Source of the DNA: CAZJDM01 sp964544765 | GTDB taxonomy: Bacteria; Bdellovibrionota_B; Oligoflexia; CAYFLR01 | NCBI GenBank assembly: GCA_964544765.1 | Contig: CAZJDM010000065.1 | Location: 1-22,121 of the forward strand | Direction: 5' to 3' | Length of the DNA stretch: 22,121 nt | In this document: piece after piece, positions 7,962-15,344 of the stretch | How positions within the stretch are numbered: the stretch's first letter is position 1 | Layout: the number at the start of each line of letters is the position of its first letter | Notes under the pieces: generated by a model | Seen by the model: the letters and a program-made list of their open reading frames with translations, nothing else | What the model was told of the DNA's origin: nothing | Database searches by the model: none | Position numbers and translations under genes: made by a program

Positions 7962-9382
7962 TGGAAAAGACTGAATTTGATTTCTCATCTTTCTTCAATG
8001 AATTTCCAATACCTTCATTGGATGATTGGTATAAAACGGTAAATAAAGGCTCTATACCTATTGTTAAAATTGAGGGTAAAGGTGAAGGTGGGAGTAAGAG
8101 GGGGGAGGGTAAAGGTGAAGAAGAGGATATAGATATTAGTATATCGCCTATCTATGTAAAATCTGATATTGAAAAATTAAGTGCCAAAATTAATTATCCG
8201 GGTTTTGCTCCTTTTATACGTGGGAGTGAAGCAGCAGGTAATATCATAGAACCTTGGTTGATAAGTCAGGAGTATCGTGCTTTCTCTGCTGGGGAAATTA
8301 ACAAAATCTTAAAAGAAGATTTAACTAAGGGTTTATCGGCCATTCATATTTCTCTAGTCCAGCCAGACGGTCCGGTTATTGGTAATGTACAAGATTTAGA
8401 ATTAATGTTTAAGGACATTGATATTACCGTTTTACCATTGCATATTGAGACTGGCAGTACTGCATTTTTTTCGTATATCGAGACTGGCAGTACTACATCA
8501 TTTTCGCATAACCAAGCTGGCGGTAAAAATTTGCCTGTTCTTACTTTTTTTACGATGTTAGATGAGTTTTTACAACAGAGAAACAAGCAATTAAATCAAA
8601 TCAATGGCTTTATAACTTTTGATCCTCTAAATATTCTATTAAGAGAAGGAAAAACTGATTTTTCTCAATTTGATGATTATGATCAATTGTTACAAAATAC
8701 CCGATTAGCAATTGAACAAAAATTGAAATTACAAACTATTGGTATTGATGCCAGATTATATCATCAAAGAGGATTAAATGTAGTTTGGCAATTAGCGGCA
8801 GCTATGGCAACAGCGATTGAATATCTGAAAAATTTAATGAAACGCGGATTGACCATTGATGAATGCGCTTCTCGGGTTCGTTTTTTCTTTGCTGTTGGAA
8901 GTAATTTCTTTTTAGAGATTGCAAAATTACGAGCGGCTCGTGTCATGTGGTCCAGGATTGTAGCGACTTTAGGTGGAAGTAAAGAGTCTCAAATTATGCA
9001 TGTTCATGTTAGTACATCAAAACAAAATCCAGGTGAAAAAAATGATCCGGTTAGAAAAATCAACGAAGATGATCCTTATACTAATATTCTGCGGTCCACA
9101 ACTCAAGCTTTATCGGCTATTGTTGGAGGTGGCGATAGTATCCATGTTGAGCCTTATAACAGTCATTTAGAATCACCTCAAAATTTTTCACGCAGAATTG
9201 CCCGTAATACTCAATTAATTCTTAAAGAGGAATGTCATTTGAATCAAGTGATTGATCCCGTTGGAGGATCGTATTACTTAGAGTGGCTCACTGATCAAGT
9301 TGCCCAAAAATCGTGGTCGCGGTTACAAGAAATTGAGTCGTCGGGAGGTATTTTAACTCAATGCTCAAAACTCATTGCATGA
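7958..9382 (+). CDS. mutA: Methylmalonyl-CoA mutase small (beta) subunit
   Basis: This is the non-catalytic partner of the B12-dependent mutase that interconverts (R)-methylmalonyl-CoA and succinyl-CoA. Its 474 residues cover the TIM-barrel-like mutase domain. For example the segment at about 306-330 (VRFFFAVGSNFF, EIAKLRAARVMW) parallels one in MutB, and DPVGGSYYLEWL near the end is a family motif. It has no cobalamin-binding domain, as in short MutA forms. Two 33-bp-period duplications expand it: a Gly/Lys/Glu-rich stretch (about 39-57) and an IETGST repeat (162-184), both probably surface loops. No strong Shine-Dalgarno precedes the ATG, which sits in a tandemly duplicated A-rich leader. 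It is first of the mutA-mutB-meaB-mce run. Confidence 0.9.
   Translation: MVEKTEFDFSSFFNEFPIPSLDDWYKTVNKGSIPIVKIEGKGEGGSKRGEGKGEEEDIDISISPIYVKSDIEKLSAKINYPGFAPFIRGSEAAGNIIEPWLISQEYRAFSAGEINKILKEDLTKGLSAIHISLVQPDGPVIGNVQDLELMFKDIDITVLPLHIETGSTAFFSYIETGSTTSFSHNQAGGKNLPVLTFFTMLDEFLQQRNKQLNQINGFITFDPLNILLREGKTDFSQFDDYDQLLQNTRLAIEQKLKLQTIGIDARLYHQRGLNVVWQLAAAMATAIEYLKNLMKRGLTIDECASRVRFFFAVGSNFFLEIAKLRAARVMWSRIVATLGGSKESQIMHVHVSTSKQNPGEKNDPVRKINEDDPYTNILRSTTQALSAIVGGGDSIHVEPYNSHLESPQNFSRRIARNTQLILKEECHLNQVIDPVGGSYYLEWLTDQVAQKSWSRLQEIESSGGILTQCSKLIA
8072..8120. repeat. 33-bp-period repeat in mutA (Gly/Lys/Glu-rich)
   Basis: GAGGGTAAAGGTGAAG occurs exactly at 8072-8087 and 8105-8120, 33 bp apart. 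It encodes two EGKGE blocks in a low-complexity stretch and keeps the reading frame. Confidence 0.85.
8442..8507. repeat. 33-bp tandem duplication in mutA
   Basis: Units 8442-8474 and 8475-8507 are nearly identical. Both contain GAGACTGGCAGTACT and encode IETGST-x-x-FS. The duplication adds 11 residues in frame at residues 162-184. Confidence 0.9.
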
Positions 9383-9413
9383 CACATACATTGAAGTCGC
9401 ATTATGATGAGAG

Positions 9414-9449
9414 AAGGAGAAACTAGTGAGTAGTAGTATGAGTAGTAGT
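9414..9449 (+). promoter_or_regulatory. mutB ribosome binding site with duplicated start codon
   Basis: AAGGAGA (9414-9420) is followed by GTGAGTAGTAGT (9426-9437) and ATGAGTAGTAGT (9438-9449), a 12-bp tandem duplication that includes the start codon. Spacing favours GTG at 9426 (6 nt after GGAG) over ATG at 9438 (18 nt), so GTG initiation is inferred. Confidence 0.7.
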
Positions 9450-11639
9450 TTTCCTGATTTTAGCAAAATTCCTCTATATGATCTTGATAATGAGCGGGTT
9501 GATATATCAAATGATAAGCCAATTGATAAGCTAACTTGGCAAACTAAATTAATGCAACAAATAAAGCAAGATTATCAGGATTTCTTTCACAATACCTTGG
9601 AAAATATTACCGTTAAACCATTGTATACAGATGAGGATGTAGAAGGTATTGCTCATCTTCCTTATTTATCTGGTATACCGCCCTTTCTTAGGGGTCCTTA
9701 CTCAACCATGTATCGCACCAGACCATGGACCATTCGTCAATATGCTGGGTTTTCAACAGCCGAGGAGAGCAATGCTTTCTATTTAAGAAATTTAAAAGCT
9801 GGGCAGAAAGGTTTGTCGGTAGCTTTTGATCTAGCAACTCATCGAGGATATGATTCTGATAATCCACGGGTAGTAAGCGATGTAGGTATGACCGGCGTAG
9901 CCATTGACACTGTGGAGGATATGAAAATTTTGTTTAATCAAATTCCTCTCGATAAGATGTCGGTCTCTATGACTATGAATGGAGCTGTTTTGCCGGTACT
10001 GGCCTTTTTTATTGTGGCAGCAGAAGAACAGGGAGTTAAGCCCGAACAGCTAACGGGTACTATTCAAAATGATATTTTAAAAGAATACATGGTTCGCAAT
10101 ACCTATATTTATCCACCAGCTCCGTCTATGCGGATCGTAGCCGATATTTTTAAGTATACTTCTAAGTATATGCCCAAGTTCAATAGTATAAGCATATCGG
10201 GTTATCATATGCAGGAGGCAGGTGCTTCGTTGGATCTTGAGATGGCCTATACTTTGGCTAATGGTTTGGAATATGTTCGTACAGGGCTAAAGGCTGGGAT
10301 AGATATTGATTCCTTTGCTCCACGGTTGTCCTTTTTTTGGGGTGTAGGGAAAAATTATTTTATGGAAATTGCCAAAATGAGGGCTGCGCGGGCTTTATGG
10401 GCAAAGCTAATAAATCAGTTTGATCCCAAGAATCCTAAATCTATGGCTCTAAGGGCGCATACCCAGACTTCGGGCTGGAGCCTGACTGAGCAGGATCCTT
10501 ATAATAATATCATTAGAACCTGTGTAGAAGCTATGGCAGCGGTGATGGGTCATACCCAATCTCTTCATACTAATTCTTTTGATGAAGCCATTGCGCTACC
10601 TTCAGATTTTTCGGCCAAAATCGCTCGTGATACACAGAAATATTTACAAAAAGAAACCGGACTATGCGATGTAGTTGATCCGTGGGGAGGTTCTTATTAT
10701 GTAGAAAGTCTTACTGCTGAAATGATCAAAAAAGGATGGGTACATATACAGGAAATAGAATCGCTGGGCGGAATGGTAAAGGCGATTGAATCGGGATTAC
10801 CTAAAATGCGTATTGAAGAATCAGCGGCTAAAAGGCAAGCATTAATTGATTCAGGTCAGGAAACGGTGATTGGCGTCAATAAATTTAAGTTGGAAAAAGA
10901 AGAGATGCTTGATACGCTGGAAGTTGATAATTCTTTTGTTAGACAAAAGCAGTTTGAGCGTTTAAAACAAGTTAAATCTGGTAGGGATGAATTACAAGTA
11001 AAAGCAAAATTAAGTGCCATTACCTTATGTTGTGAAAAGAATGAAGGAAATCTATTAGCGCTAACTGTTGAGGCGGCAAAATTAAGGGCAACTTTAGGTG
11101 AAATTTCCACTGCCATAGAGAATGTTTTTGGTCGACATGAAGCTCAAATCATGAGTAAAACAGGAGTTTACGTGTCCGCATTTAGAGATGAGCAAAAAGT
11201 AAAAGAGGTTTTGGAACAGGTTCAAAAGTGGTCAGCTTTAAAGGGTCGAAGACCTAGAATTATGGTCGCTAAATTGGGCCAGGATGGACACGATCGGGGC
11301 GCCAAAGTGATAGCATCGGCTTTTGCTGATTTAGGTTTTGATGTAGATGTAGGCCCGCTCTTTCAAACACCTTTTGAAGTTGCCAAACAAGCTGTGGAAA
11401 ATGATGTTCATGTTATTGGAGTGAGTTCTTTAGCTGGTGGTCATAAAACTCTATTGCCAGAACTGAAAAAACAATTGGCCAAGTTAAAGCGTGAAGATAT
11501 ATTAATTGTGATGGGCGGTGTGATTCCGGCTAAAGATCATAAGCAATTACTTAAAATGGGGGCAGTGGCTATTTTTGGTCCAGGAACAGTAATAATATCT
11601 GCCGCAAAAACTATTTTAAAAAAATTAATCAATATATAG
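9426..11639 (+). CDS. mutB: Methylmalonyl-CoA mutase large (catalytic) subunit
   Basis: This catalytic subunit uses adenosylcobalamin for the radical rearrangement between methylmalonyl-CoA and succinyl-CoA. The 737 residues carry the full architecture. The substrate barrel has YSTMYRTRPWTIRQYAGF near residues 92-109, GTIQNDILKEYMVRNTYI, and ISGYHMQEAGA with the catalytic His. The C-terminal cobalamin domain has DGHDRG with the cobalt ligand His622, and later GGVIP. All expected catalytic residues appear present, unlike in its partner MutA. It follows mutA by 43 bp and precedes meaB by 36 bp. The GTG start is preferred for Shine-Dalgarno spacing; an ATG start would shorten it by 4 residues. 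No B12 riboswitch was recognised upstream of the operon. Confidence 0.97.
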   Translation: MSSSMSSSFPDFSKIPLYDLDNERVDISNDKPIDKLTWQTKLMQQIKQDYQDFFHNTLENITVKPLYTDEDVEGIAHLPYLSGIPPFLRGPYSTMYRTRPWTIRQYAGFSTAEESNAFYLRNLKAGQKGLSVAFDLATHRGYDSDNPRVVSDVGMTGVAIDTVEDMKILFNQIPLDKMSVSMTMNGAVLPVLAFFIVAAEEQGVKPEQLTGTIQNDILKEYMVRNTYIYPPAPSMRIVADIFKYTSKYMPKFNSISISGYHMQEAGASLDLEMAYTLANGLEYVRTGLKAGIDIDSFAPRLSFFWGVGKNYFMEIAKMRAARALWAKLINQFDPKNPKSMALRAHTQTSGWSLTEQDPYNNIIRTCVEAMAAVMGHTQSLHTNSFDEAIALPSDFSAKIARDTQKYLQKETGLCDVVDPWGGSYYVESLTAEMIKKGWVHIQEIESLGGMVKAIESGLPKMRIEESAAKRQALIDSGQETVIGVNKFKLEKEEMLDTLEVDNSFVRQKQFERLKQVKSGRDELQVKAKLSAITLCCEKNEGNLLALTVEAAKLRATLGEISTAIENVFGRHEAQIMSKTGVYVSAFRDEQKVKEVLEQVQKWSALKGRRPRIMVAKLGQDGHDRGAKVIASAFADLGFDVDVGPLFQTPFEVAKQAVENDVHVIGVSSLAGGHKTLLPELKKQLAKLKREDILIVMGGVIPAKDHKQLLKMGAVAIFGPGTVIISAAKTILKKLINI

Positions 11640-11675
11640 ATTAATACATACATAAGTGAGTAATTAATAAATAAT

Positions 11676-12512
11676 ATGAAAACAGAAAACCAAAAAAACT
11701 TATCAGTACAAGATTTTGTTAAAGGCGTTATTACTAATGATAGATCTATTTTATCTCGGACTATTACGCTTGTGGAAAGTGATTTGCCGGCTCATATCGA
11801 GAAAGCTAATGAAGTGTTACATCATCTTCCTCGAGTAAAAAATTCTGTTAGAATTGGTGTCACTGGTATTCCGGGTGCTGGCAAAAGCACTTTTATTGAT
11901 AAGCTGGGTACATACTTGTGTCAGAAAGGTCATAAGGTAGCTGTTTTAGCGGTGGATCCCAGTAGTAGTATAACTGGCGGCAGCATATTAGGTGATAAAA
12001 CTAGAATGGAAAATTTATCTCGTCAGGAGAATAGTTTCATTCGTCCATCCCCATCTAAAGGAGTATTGGGTGGAATTGACAATAATACTGGTGAGAGTAT
12101 TATTATCTGTGAGGCAGCGGGGTATGATGTTATTTTGATTGAAACGGTTGGTGCTGGACAAAGTGAGGCGCAAGTCAGAGAATTAGTAGATTGTTTTATG
12201 TTAATGACTATAACGGGTAGTGGAGATGAACTGCAAAATATCAAACGTGGGGTAATAGAGTTAGCTGATATAATTATAATAAATAAAGCTGATGGAGATA
12301 ATATTGACAGAGCCAGAAGTATGATAGAAGGCTTAAATAATACTTTGCAGTATCTGAGATCATCTACTCAAGGATGGAGCAGTAAAGCTTTTACTTTTTC
12401 TAGCCTATCTTATAACGGGCTAGATAAGATTTGGGACCAGGTAATTAAATTGATAGAAGTAACCAAAGACTCAGGGTGCTTTTACAGTAGGCGAGATGAA
12501 AAGTCAGATTAA
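11676..12512 (+). CDS. meaB: MeaB/ArgK-type G3E GTPase, mutase chaperone (C-terminally shortened)
   Basis: MeaB uses GTP to gate cofactor loading and protect methylmalonyl-CoA mutase. The P-loop GIPGAGKS is at residues 64-71, followed by AVDPSSSITGGSILGDKTRM, the ETVGAGQSE switch segment and the NKADGD base-recognition motif. The protein is 278 residues against about 310-335 in the family, and ends six residues after SGCFYSRR, just where the C-terminal dimerisation arm should begin. A +1 frame remains open from 12493 to 12600 and encodes a plausible arm (EMKSQINDLK, then YLDPEVVYVKL), ending 7 nt before the mce ATG. This looks like a late frameshift, real or from sequencing. The G domain is intact, so GTP binding is likely, but dimerisation may be impaired. 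Confidence 0.92.
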   Translation: MKTENQKNLSVQDFVKGVITNDRSILSRTITLVESDLPAHIEKANEVLHHLPRVKNSVRIGVTGIPGAGKSTFIDKLGTYLCQKGHKVAVLAVDPSSSITGGSILGDKTRMENLSRQENSFIRPSPSKGVLGGIDNNTGESIIICEAAGYDVILIETVGAGQSEAQVRELVDCFMLMTITGSGDELQNIKRGVIELADIIIINKADGDNIDRARSMIEGLNNTLQYLRSSTQGWSSKAFTFSSLSYNGLDKIWDQVIKLIEVTKDSGCFYSRRDEKSD

Positions 12513-12600
12513 TGATTTAAAAATTCAACACTTAAACAGCTACTTAAACAGCGTTTACCTTGACCCTGAGGTTGTGTATGTGAAACTTGCTAACACGTGA
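12493..12600 (+). pseudogene. Out-of-frame C-terminal arm of meaB (putative frameshift remnant)
   Basis: In the +1 frame relative to meaB, 35 codons stay open to a TGA at 12598-12600. They encode a helical stretch that fits the MeaB C-terminal arm after its conserved RR. The TGA lies inside the mce ribosome binding site (GTGAGG), as expected if meaB originally ended here and was coupled to mce. It includes a 12-bp tandem duplication. It was not tested by alignment. Confidence 0.5.
12530..12552. repeat. 12-bp-period tandem duplication after meaB
   Basis: ACTTAAACAGC occurs exactly at 12530-12540 and 12542-12552. The 12-bp period preserves the frame of the putative meaB arm (LNSYLNS). Confidence 0.85.
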
Positions 12601-12607
12601 GGTTCTT

Positions 12608-13006
12608 ATGATTAAAAAAGTTGATCATATAGGTATTGCCGTTTCTTCTTTAAAGGAAGCCAGTACTTTTTATGAAAAAGCATTAGGTTTAAAAGGATCT
12701 GAAATTCAAGAAATAACTTCACAACAAGTAAGAATTGTTGTTTTTAAAGTTGGTGAGATTCATATTGAGCTTTTAGAGCCGATTAACAGCGACAGTCCGA
12801 TAGCAAAATTTATTGCTAAAAGAGGTGAAGGACTTCACCATATAGCGTATATTACTGATAATCTTGAACAACAATTAAAAATAGTGAAGAATGCTGGTTG
12901 TCAGTTGATTCATGAAACCCCTGTAATAGGCGCTCATGGTAAAGAAATTGCCTTTTTGCACCCTAAATCTACTGGTGGTGTGTTAACCGAATTGTGTAAG
13001 AGGTAA
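12608..13006 (+). CDS. mce: Methylmalonyl-CoA epimerase
   Basis: It interconverts (S)- and (R)-methylmalonyl-CoA, linking the carboxylase product to the mutase substrate. The 132-residue glyoxalase-fold protein has two beta-alpha-beta-beta-beta modules. These carry the metal ligands and signatures KKVDHIGIAV (3-12), HIELLEP, GEGLHHIAYI and a final ELCKR. ATG at 12608 is chosen because GTGAGG (12597-12602) stands 5 nt before it and the protein then begins at the usual MIKKVDHI; an in-frame TTG at 12587 would add an unneeded extension overlapping the meaB arm. It is the last gene of the mutase operon, 171 bp before the solute-binding fusion gene. Confidence 0.93.
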   Translation: MIKKVDHIGIAVSSLKEASTFYEKALGLKGSEIQEITSQQVRIVVFKVGEIHIELLEPINSDSPIAKFIAKRGEGLHHIAYITDNLEQQLKIVKNAGCQLIHETPVIGAHGKEIAFLHPKSTGGVLTELCKR

Positions 13007-13102
13007 ATTTAAATTTAATCCAATTTGCTAATATCTAAATGCAATATTTATAAATTATAAAAACACGTGAAAAATCACAATAAATGATATAAAATTATTG
13101 AG

Positions 13103-13120
13103 TATTATCATTAGATAATA
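13103..13120. promoter_or_regulatory. Inverted repeat upstream of the sensor operon
   Basis: TATTATC (13103-13109) and GATAATA (13114-13120) form a perfect 7-bp inverted repeat with a 4-nt spacer, 58 bp before the ATG of the DctP-LivK fusion gene. TTGAGT (13098-13103) touches it and could be a -35 box, but no well-spaced -10 is obvious. An operator is possible; the 171-bp gap is very AT-rich, so chance is not excluded. Confidence 0.3.
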
Positions 13121-13177
13121 TATTACTTAGTGAAGTTTGGCTTTAACTGTCTAATCACTATATTTTGGAGGGGTTCT

Positions 13178-15325
13178 ATGAAGCTGCAAGCCTTTGTTTT
13201 AGGTGGTCTCATGGTAGTGTTTACTACTGTTATAGTAATAGCTTTGTTTCATTTTAATAGTACGAGAGAAATAAAAAAATACCAAAAGTTGAGTTCGGAA
13301 GTTGAACAGGTATTTCAGTTAAAATTTGGACATGATATGCCTGTTAACAGTGCTCATCATATTGCGGCGGTGAGGTTCGCAAATGTTGTAAATCGTAGAA
13401 CCCAAAAAAGAGTAGAGATAAAGATTTTTCCTGATCAGGAATTGGGAACTGATCAGGAAATGATAGAAATGGCTAGAGCAGGAAAGTTGGATATCATTTT
13501 GCCACCAACGGCGAAACTTAGTACCTTAATGCCAACTATTCAATTATTTGATCTTCCTTTTCTATTTCCCGATAGACATTCTTTGTACGAACAAATTGAT
13601 GGGAAAGTTGGTTTAATGGTTTTAGGGGGTTTAGTCAAGCACGGCTTAGTTGGAGCCAGTATATGGGAAAGTGGTTTTAAACAATTTACCGCAAATAAAA
13701 GGATTAGAAAACCCTCTGATTTTAAAGGTTTGAATATTAGAATTATGAAAAGTCGCATTATTTTTGATCAATATAAAATGCTGGGATCTAATCCTATCCC
13801 TATTGGTTTTTACGAAACCTATAAGGCATTAAAAGATGGAGTGGTGGATGGACAAGAAAATCCATTGGGTTCAATTGTTAATAGGAAATTTTATGAGGTT
13901 CAGTCTCATTTGATGATTAGTAATCATGCTTACTTAGGGCAAGTATTGGCTTTTAGTAAAACTGTCTTTGAGAAACTTCCTATTGATATTAGGCAGATTC
14001 TTGTTTCAACTGCTAAAGAAGTTGCTGTCTTTCAAAGAAATGTAGCTATAAAAAAAGAGAATGAATTTCTGGATCATTTGCGCAAGTCTGGAATCAAAAT
14101 CTATAGTTTAACCAATGAAGAAAGGAACAAGTTTAGGAAGGTTCTAAATCCTTTAGTTAGTACTACCTATCGAGAAATAATCGGAGGTTGGCTGATGGAT
14201 GCCGTTGTGGAAGAAATAAAAAACTCTATACAAAAACCTAATGATATAATTATTGGCTTGGATGCGGATATGATGTTAGGGTCCGCTCCTTCTGGAATTG
14301 CGATAAAAAGAGGAATTCAATTGGCTATCGATGAAATAAATCAAAAAGGAGGAGTTTTAGGGCGGCAGTTAAAATTAATTGTTAGAAATCATTCAGGAAT
14401 AAGTGCCAGAGGAATTGAAAATATTAAACATTTTAGTAAACTTGCTAATTGTATTGCGGTTGTTGGTGGATTACATAGTCCAGTAGCTCTTTCAGAATTA
14501 AAAGAAATACATAAGAACAAAATGATATATTTAGGTCCGTGGGCAGCTGCCACTGGAATAGTAAGTAATTCCTTTAACCCTAATTATGTCTTCAGACTTT
14601 CGGTTAGAGATGAGTTTGCGGGAGAATTTTTAGTTAATGAAGCTTTAAAAAGGCATAAAAATGTTGGTCTCTTACTAGAGAATACCGGTTGGGGAAGAAG
14701 TAACAAAGTATCCATGTTGAATGCCCTTAAAAAGAGAAATATTGAACCGGTTGTGGTTGAATGGTTTAATTGGGGAGAACGAGATATGGTTTCTCAGTTG
14801 AACAGACTTAAGCAGAATAATATTGGTGCGATTATTTTAGTAGCCAACGCACCTGAAGGTATAACAGTTGTTAAAAATATGATTCTAATGAATATGAAAG
14901 TCCCCGTTATATCTCACTGGGGGATCACTGGTGGTTATTTCTGGGAAGAACTGAACAATGAATTAGAACAAATCGATTTGAGCTTTTTGCAAACTTATTC
15001 GTTTATAAATAACTCTAAACCAAAGGTTAAGGAATTTATTAATAAATACAAAAGCAAATTTAAGATTAATAATGCCGGTGAGATAATCGCGCCTGTAGGA
15101 ACCGCTCATGCCTACGATTTGGTACATATTTTGGTTAAAGCTGTCAGAAAGGCAAAATCGGTTGATAGAACTAAAATTAGGGATATGCTAGAACGATTAT
15201 CAGAATATAATGGTCTAATTAAAAAATATTCCTCACCTTTTACACCCCAAAAACATGACGCGTTAAATATAAATGATTTTATTATAGCTAAATTTAACAA
15301 ACAGGGTCATATAGTACAGTTATAG
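13178..15325 (+). CDS. Membrane-anchored fusion of TRAP DctP-type and LivK-type solute-binding domains
   Basis: This 715-residue protein joins two unrelated periplasmic binding folds behind one N-terminal hydrophobic anchor (about 4-25, no clear cleavage site). Residues about 40-350 are a DctP-family TRAP receptor: LGTDQEMIEMARAG, FDLPFLFPD, GLNIRIM with the likely carboxylate-binding Arg188, and DGQENPLGSI (224-233). Residues about 355-715 are a type-1 LivK-like receptor: IAIKRGIQLAIDEINQKGG, then LGRQLKLIVRN and VVGGLHSPVAL. The start is set by GGAGGGG at 13167-13173. No DctQ/DctM or ABC permease genes are adjacent; instead a histidine kinase follows after 17 bp. It therefore probably reports ligands to that kinase rather than feeding a transporter. 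Domain calls are firm; the sensing role is inference. Confidence 0.88.
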   Translation: MKLQAFVLGGLMVVFTTVIVIALFHFNSTREIKKYQKLSSEVEQVFQLKFGHDMPVNSAHHIAAVRFANVVNRRTQKRVEIKIFPDQELGTDQEMIEMARAGKLDIILPPTAKLSTLMPTIQLFDLPFLFPDRHSLYEQIDGKVGLMVLGGLVKHGLVGASIWESGFKQFTANKRIRKPSDFKGLNIRIMKSRIIFDQYKMLGSNPIPIGFYETYKALKDGVVDGQENPLGSIVNRKFYEVQSHLMISNHAYLGQVLAFSKTVFEKLPIDIRQILVSTAKEVAVFQRNVAIKKENEFLDHLRKSGIKIYSLTNEERNKFRKVLNPLVSTTYREIIGGWLMDAVVEEIKNSIQKPNDIIIGLDADMMLGSAPSGIAIKRGIQLAIDEINQKGGVLGRQLKLIVRNHSGISARGIENIKHFSKLANCIAVVGGLHSPVALSELKEIHKNKMIYLGPWAAATGIVSNSFNPNYVFRLSVRDEFAGEFLVNEALKRHKNVGLLLENTGWGRSNKVSMLNALKKRNIEPVVVEWFNWGERDMVSQLNRLKQNNIGAIILVANAPEGITVVKNMILMNMKVPVISHWGITGGYFWEELNNELEQIDLSFLQTYSFINNSKPKVKEFINKYKSKFKINNAGEIIAPVGTAHAYDLVHILVKAVRKAKSVDRTKIRDMLERLSEYNGLIKKYSSPFTPQKHDALNINDFIIAKFNKQGHIVQL

Positions 15326-15344
15326 ATATAAAAAATTTTTATAT
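15326..15344. promoter_or_regulatory. A/T palindrome at the histidine kinase start
   Basis: ATATAAAAA and TTTTTATAT flank one A, so the start codon's first two bases pair in the stem. With no Shine-Dalgarno present, translation may depend on coupling to the upstream gene. An A/T-only stem is weak. Confidence 0.3.

Noticed and set aside
7855..7998. N-terminal extension of the secreted-protein frame to 7998
   Set aside because: It begins upstream of the minus-strand promoter at 7900-7928, would hide the signal peptide and lacks a ribosome binding site, whereas AAGGAGG precedes 7854.
10856..11116. 86-codon minus-strand ORF inside mutB
   Set aside because: It is a shadow of a conserved coding frame with no motif or start signal.
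12587..12607. TTG start of the epimerase gene
   Set aside because: GTGAGG is correctly spaced for ATG at 12608, which also gives the normal epimerase N-terminus.
13430..13459. Repeated TGATCAGGAA within the DctP domain
   Set aside because: It encodes the conserved DQE-LGTDQE region, so codon coincidence is the simpler explanation.
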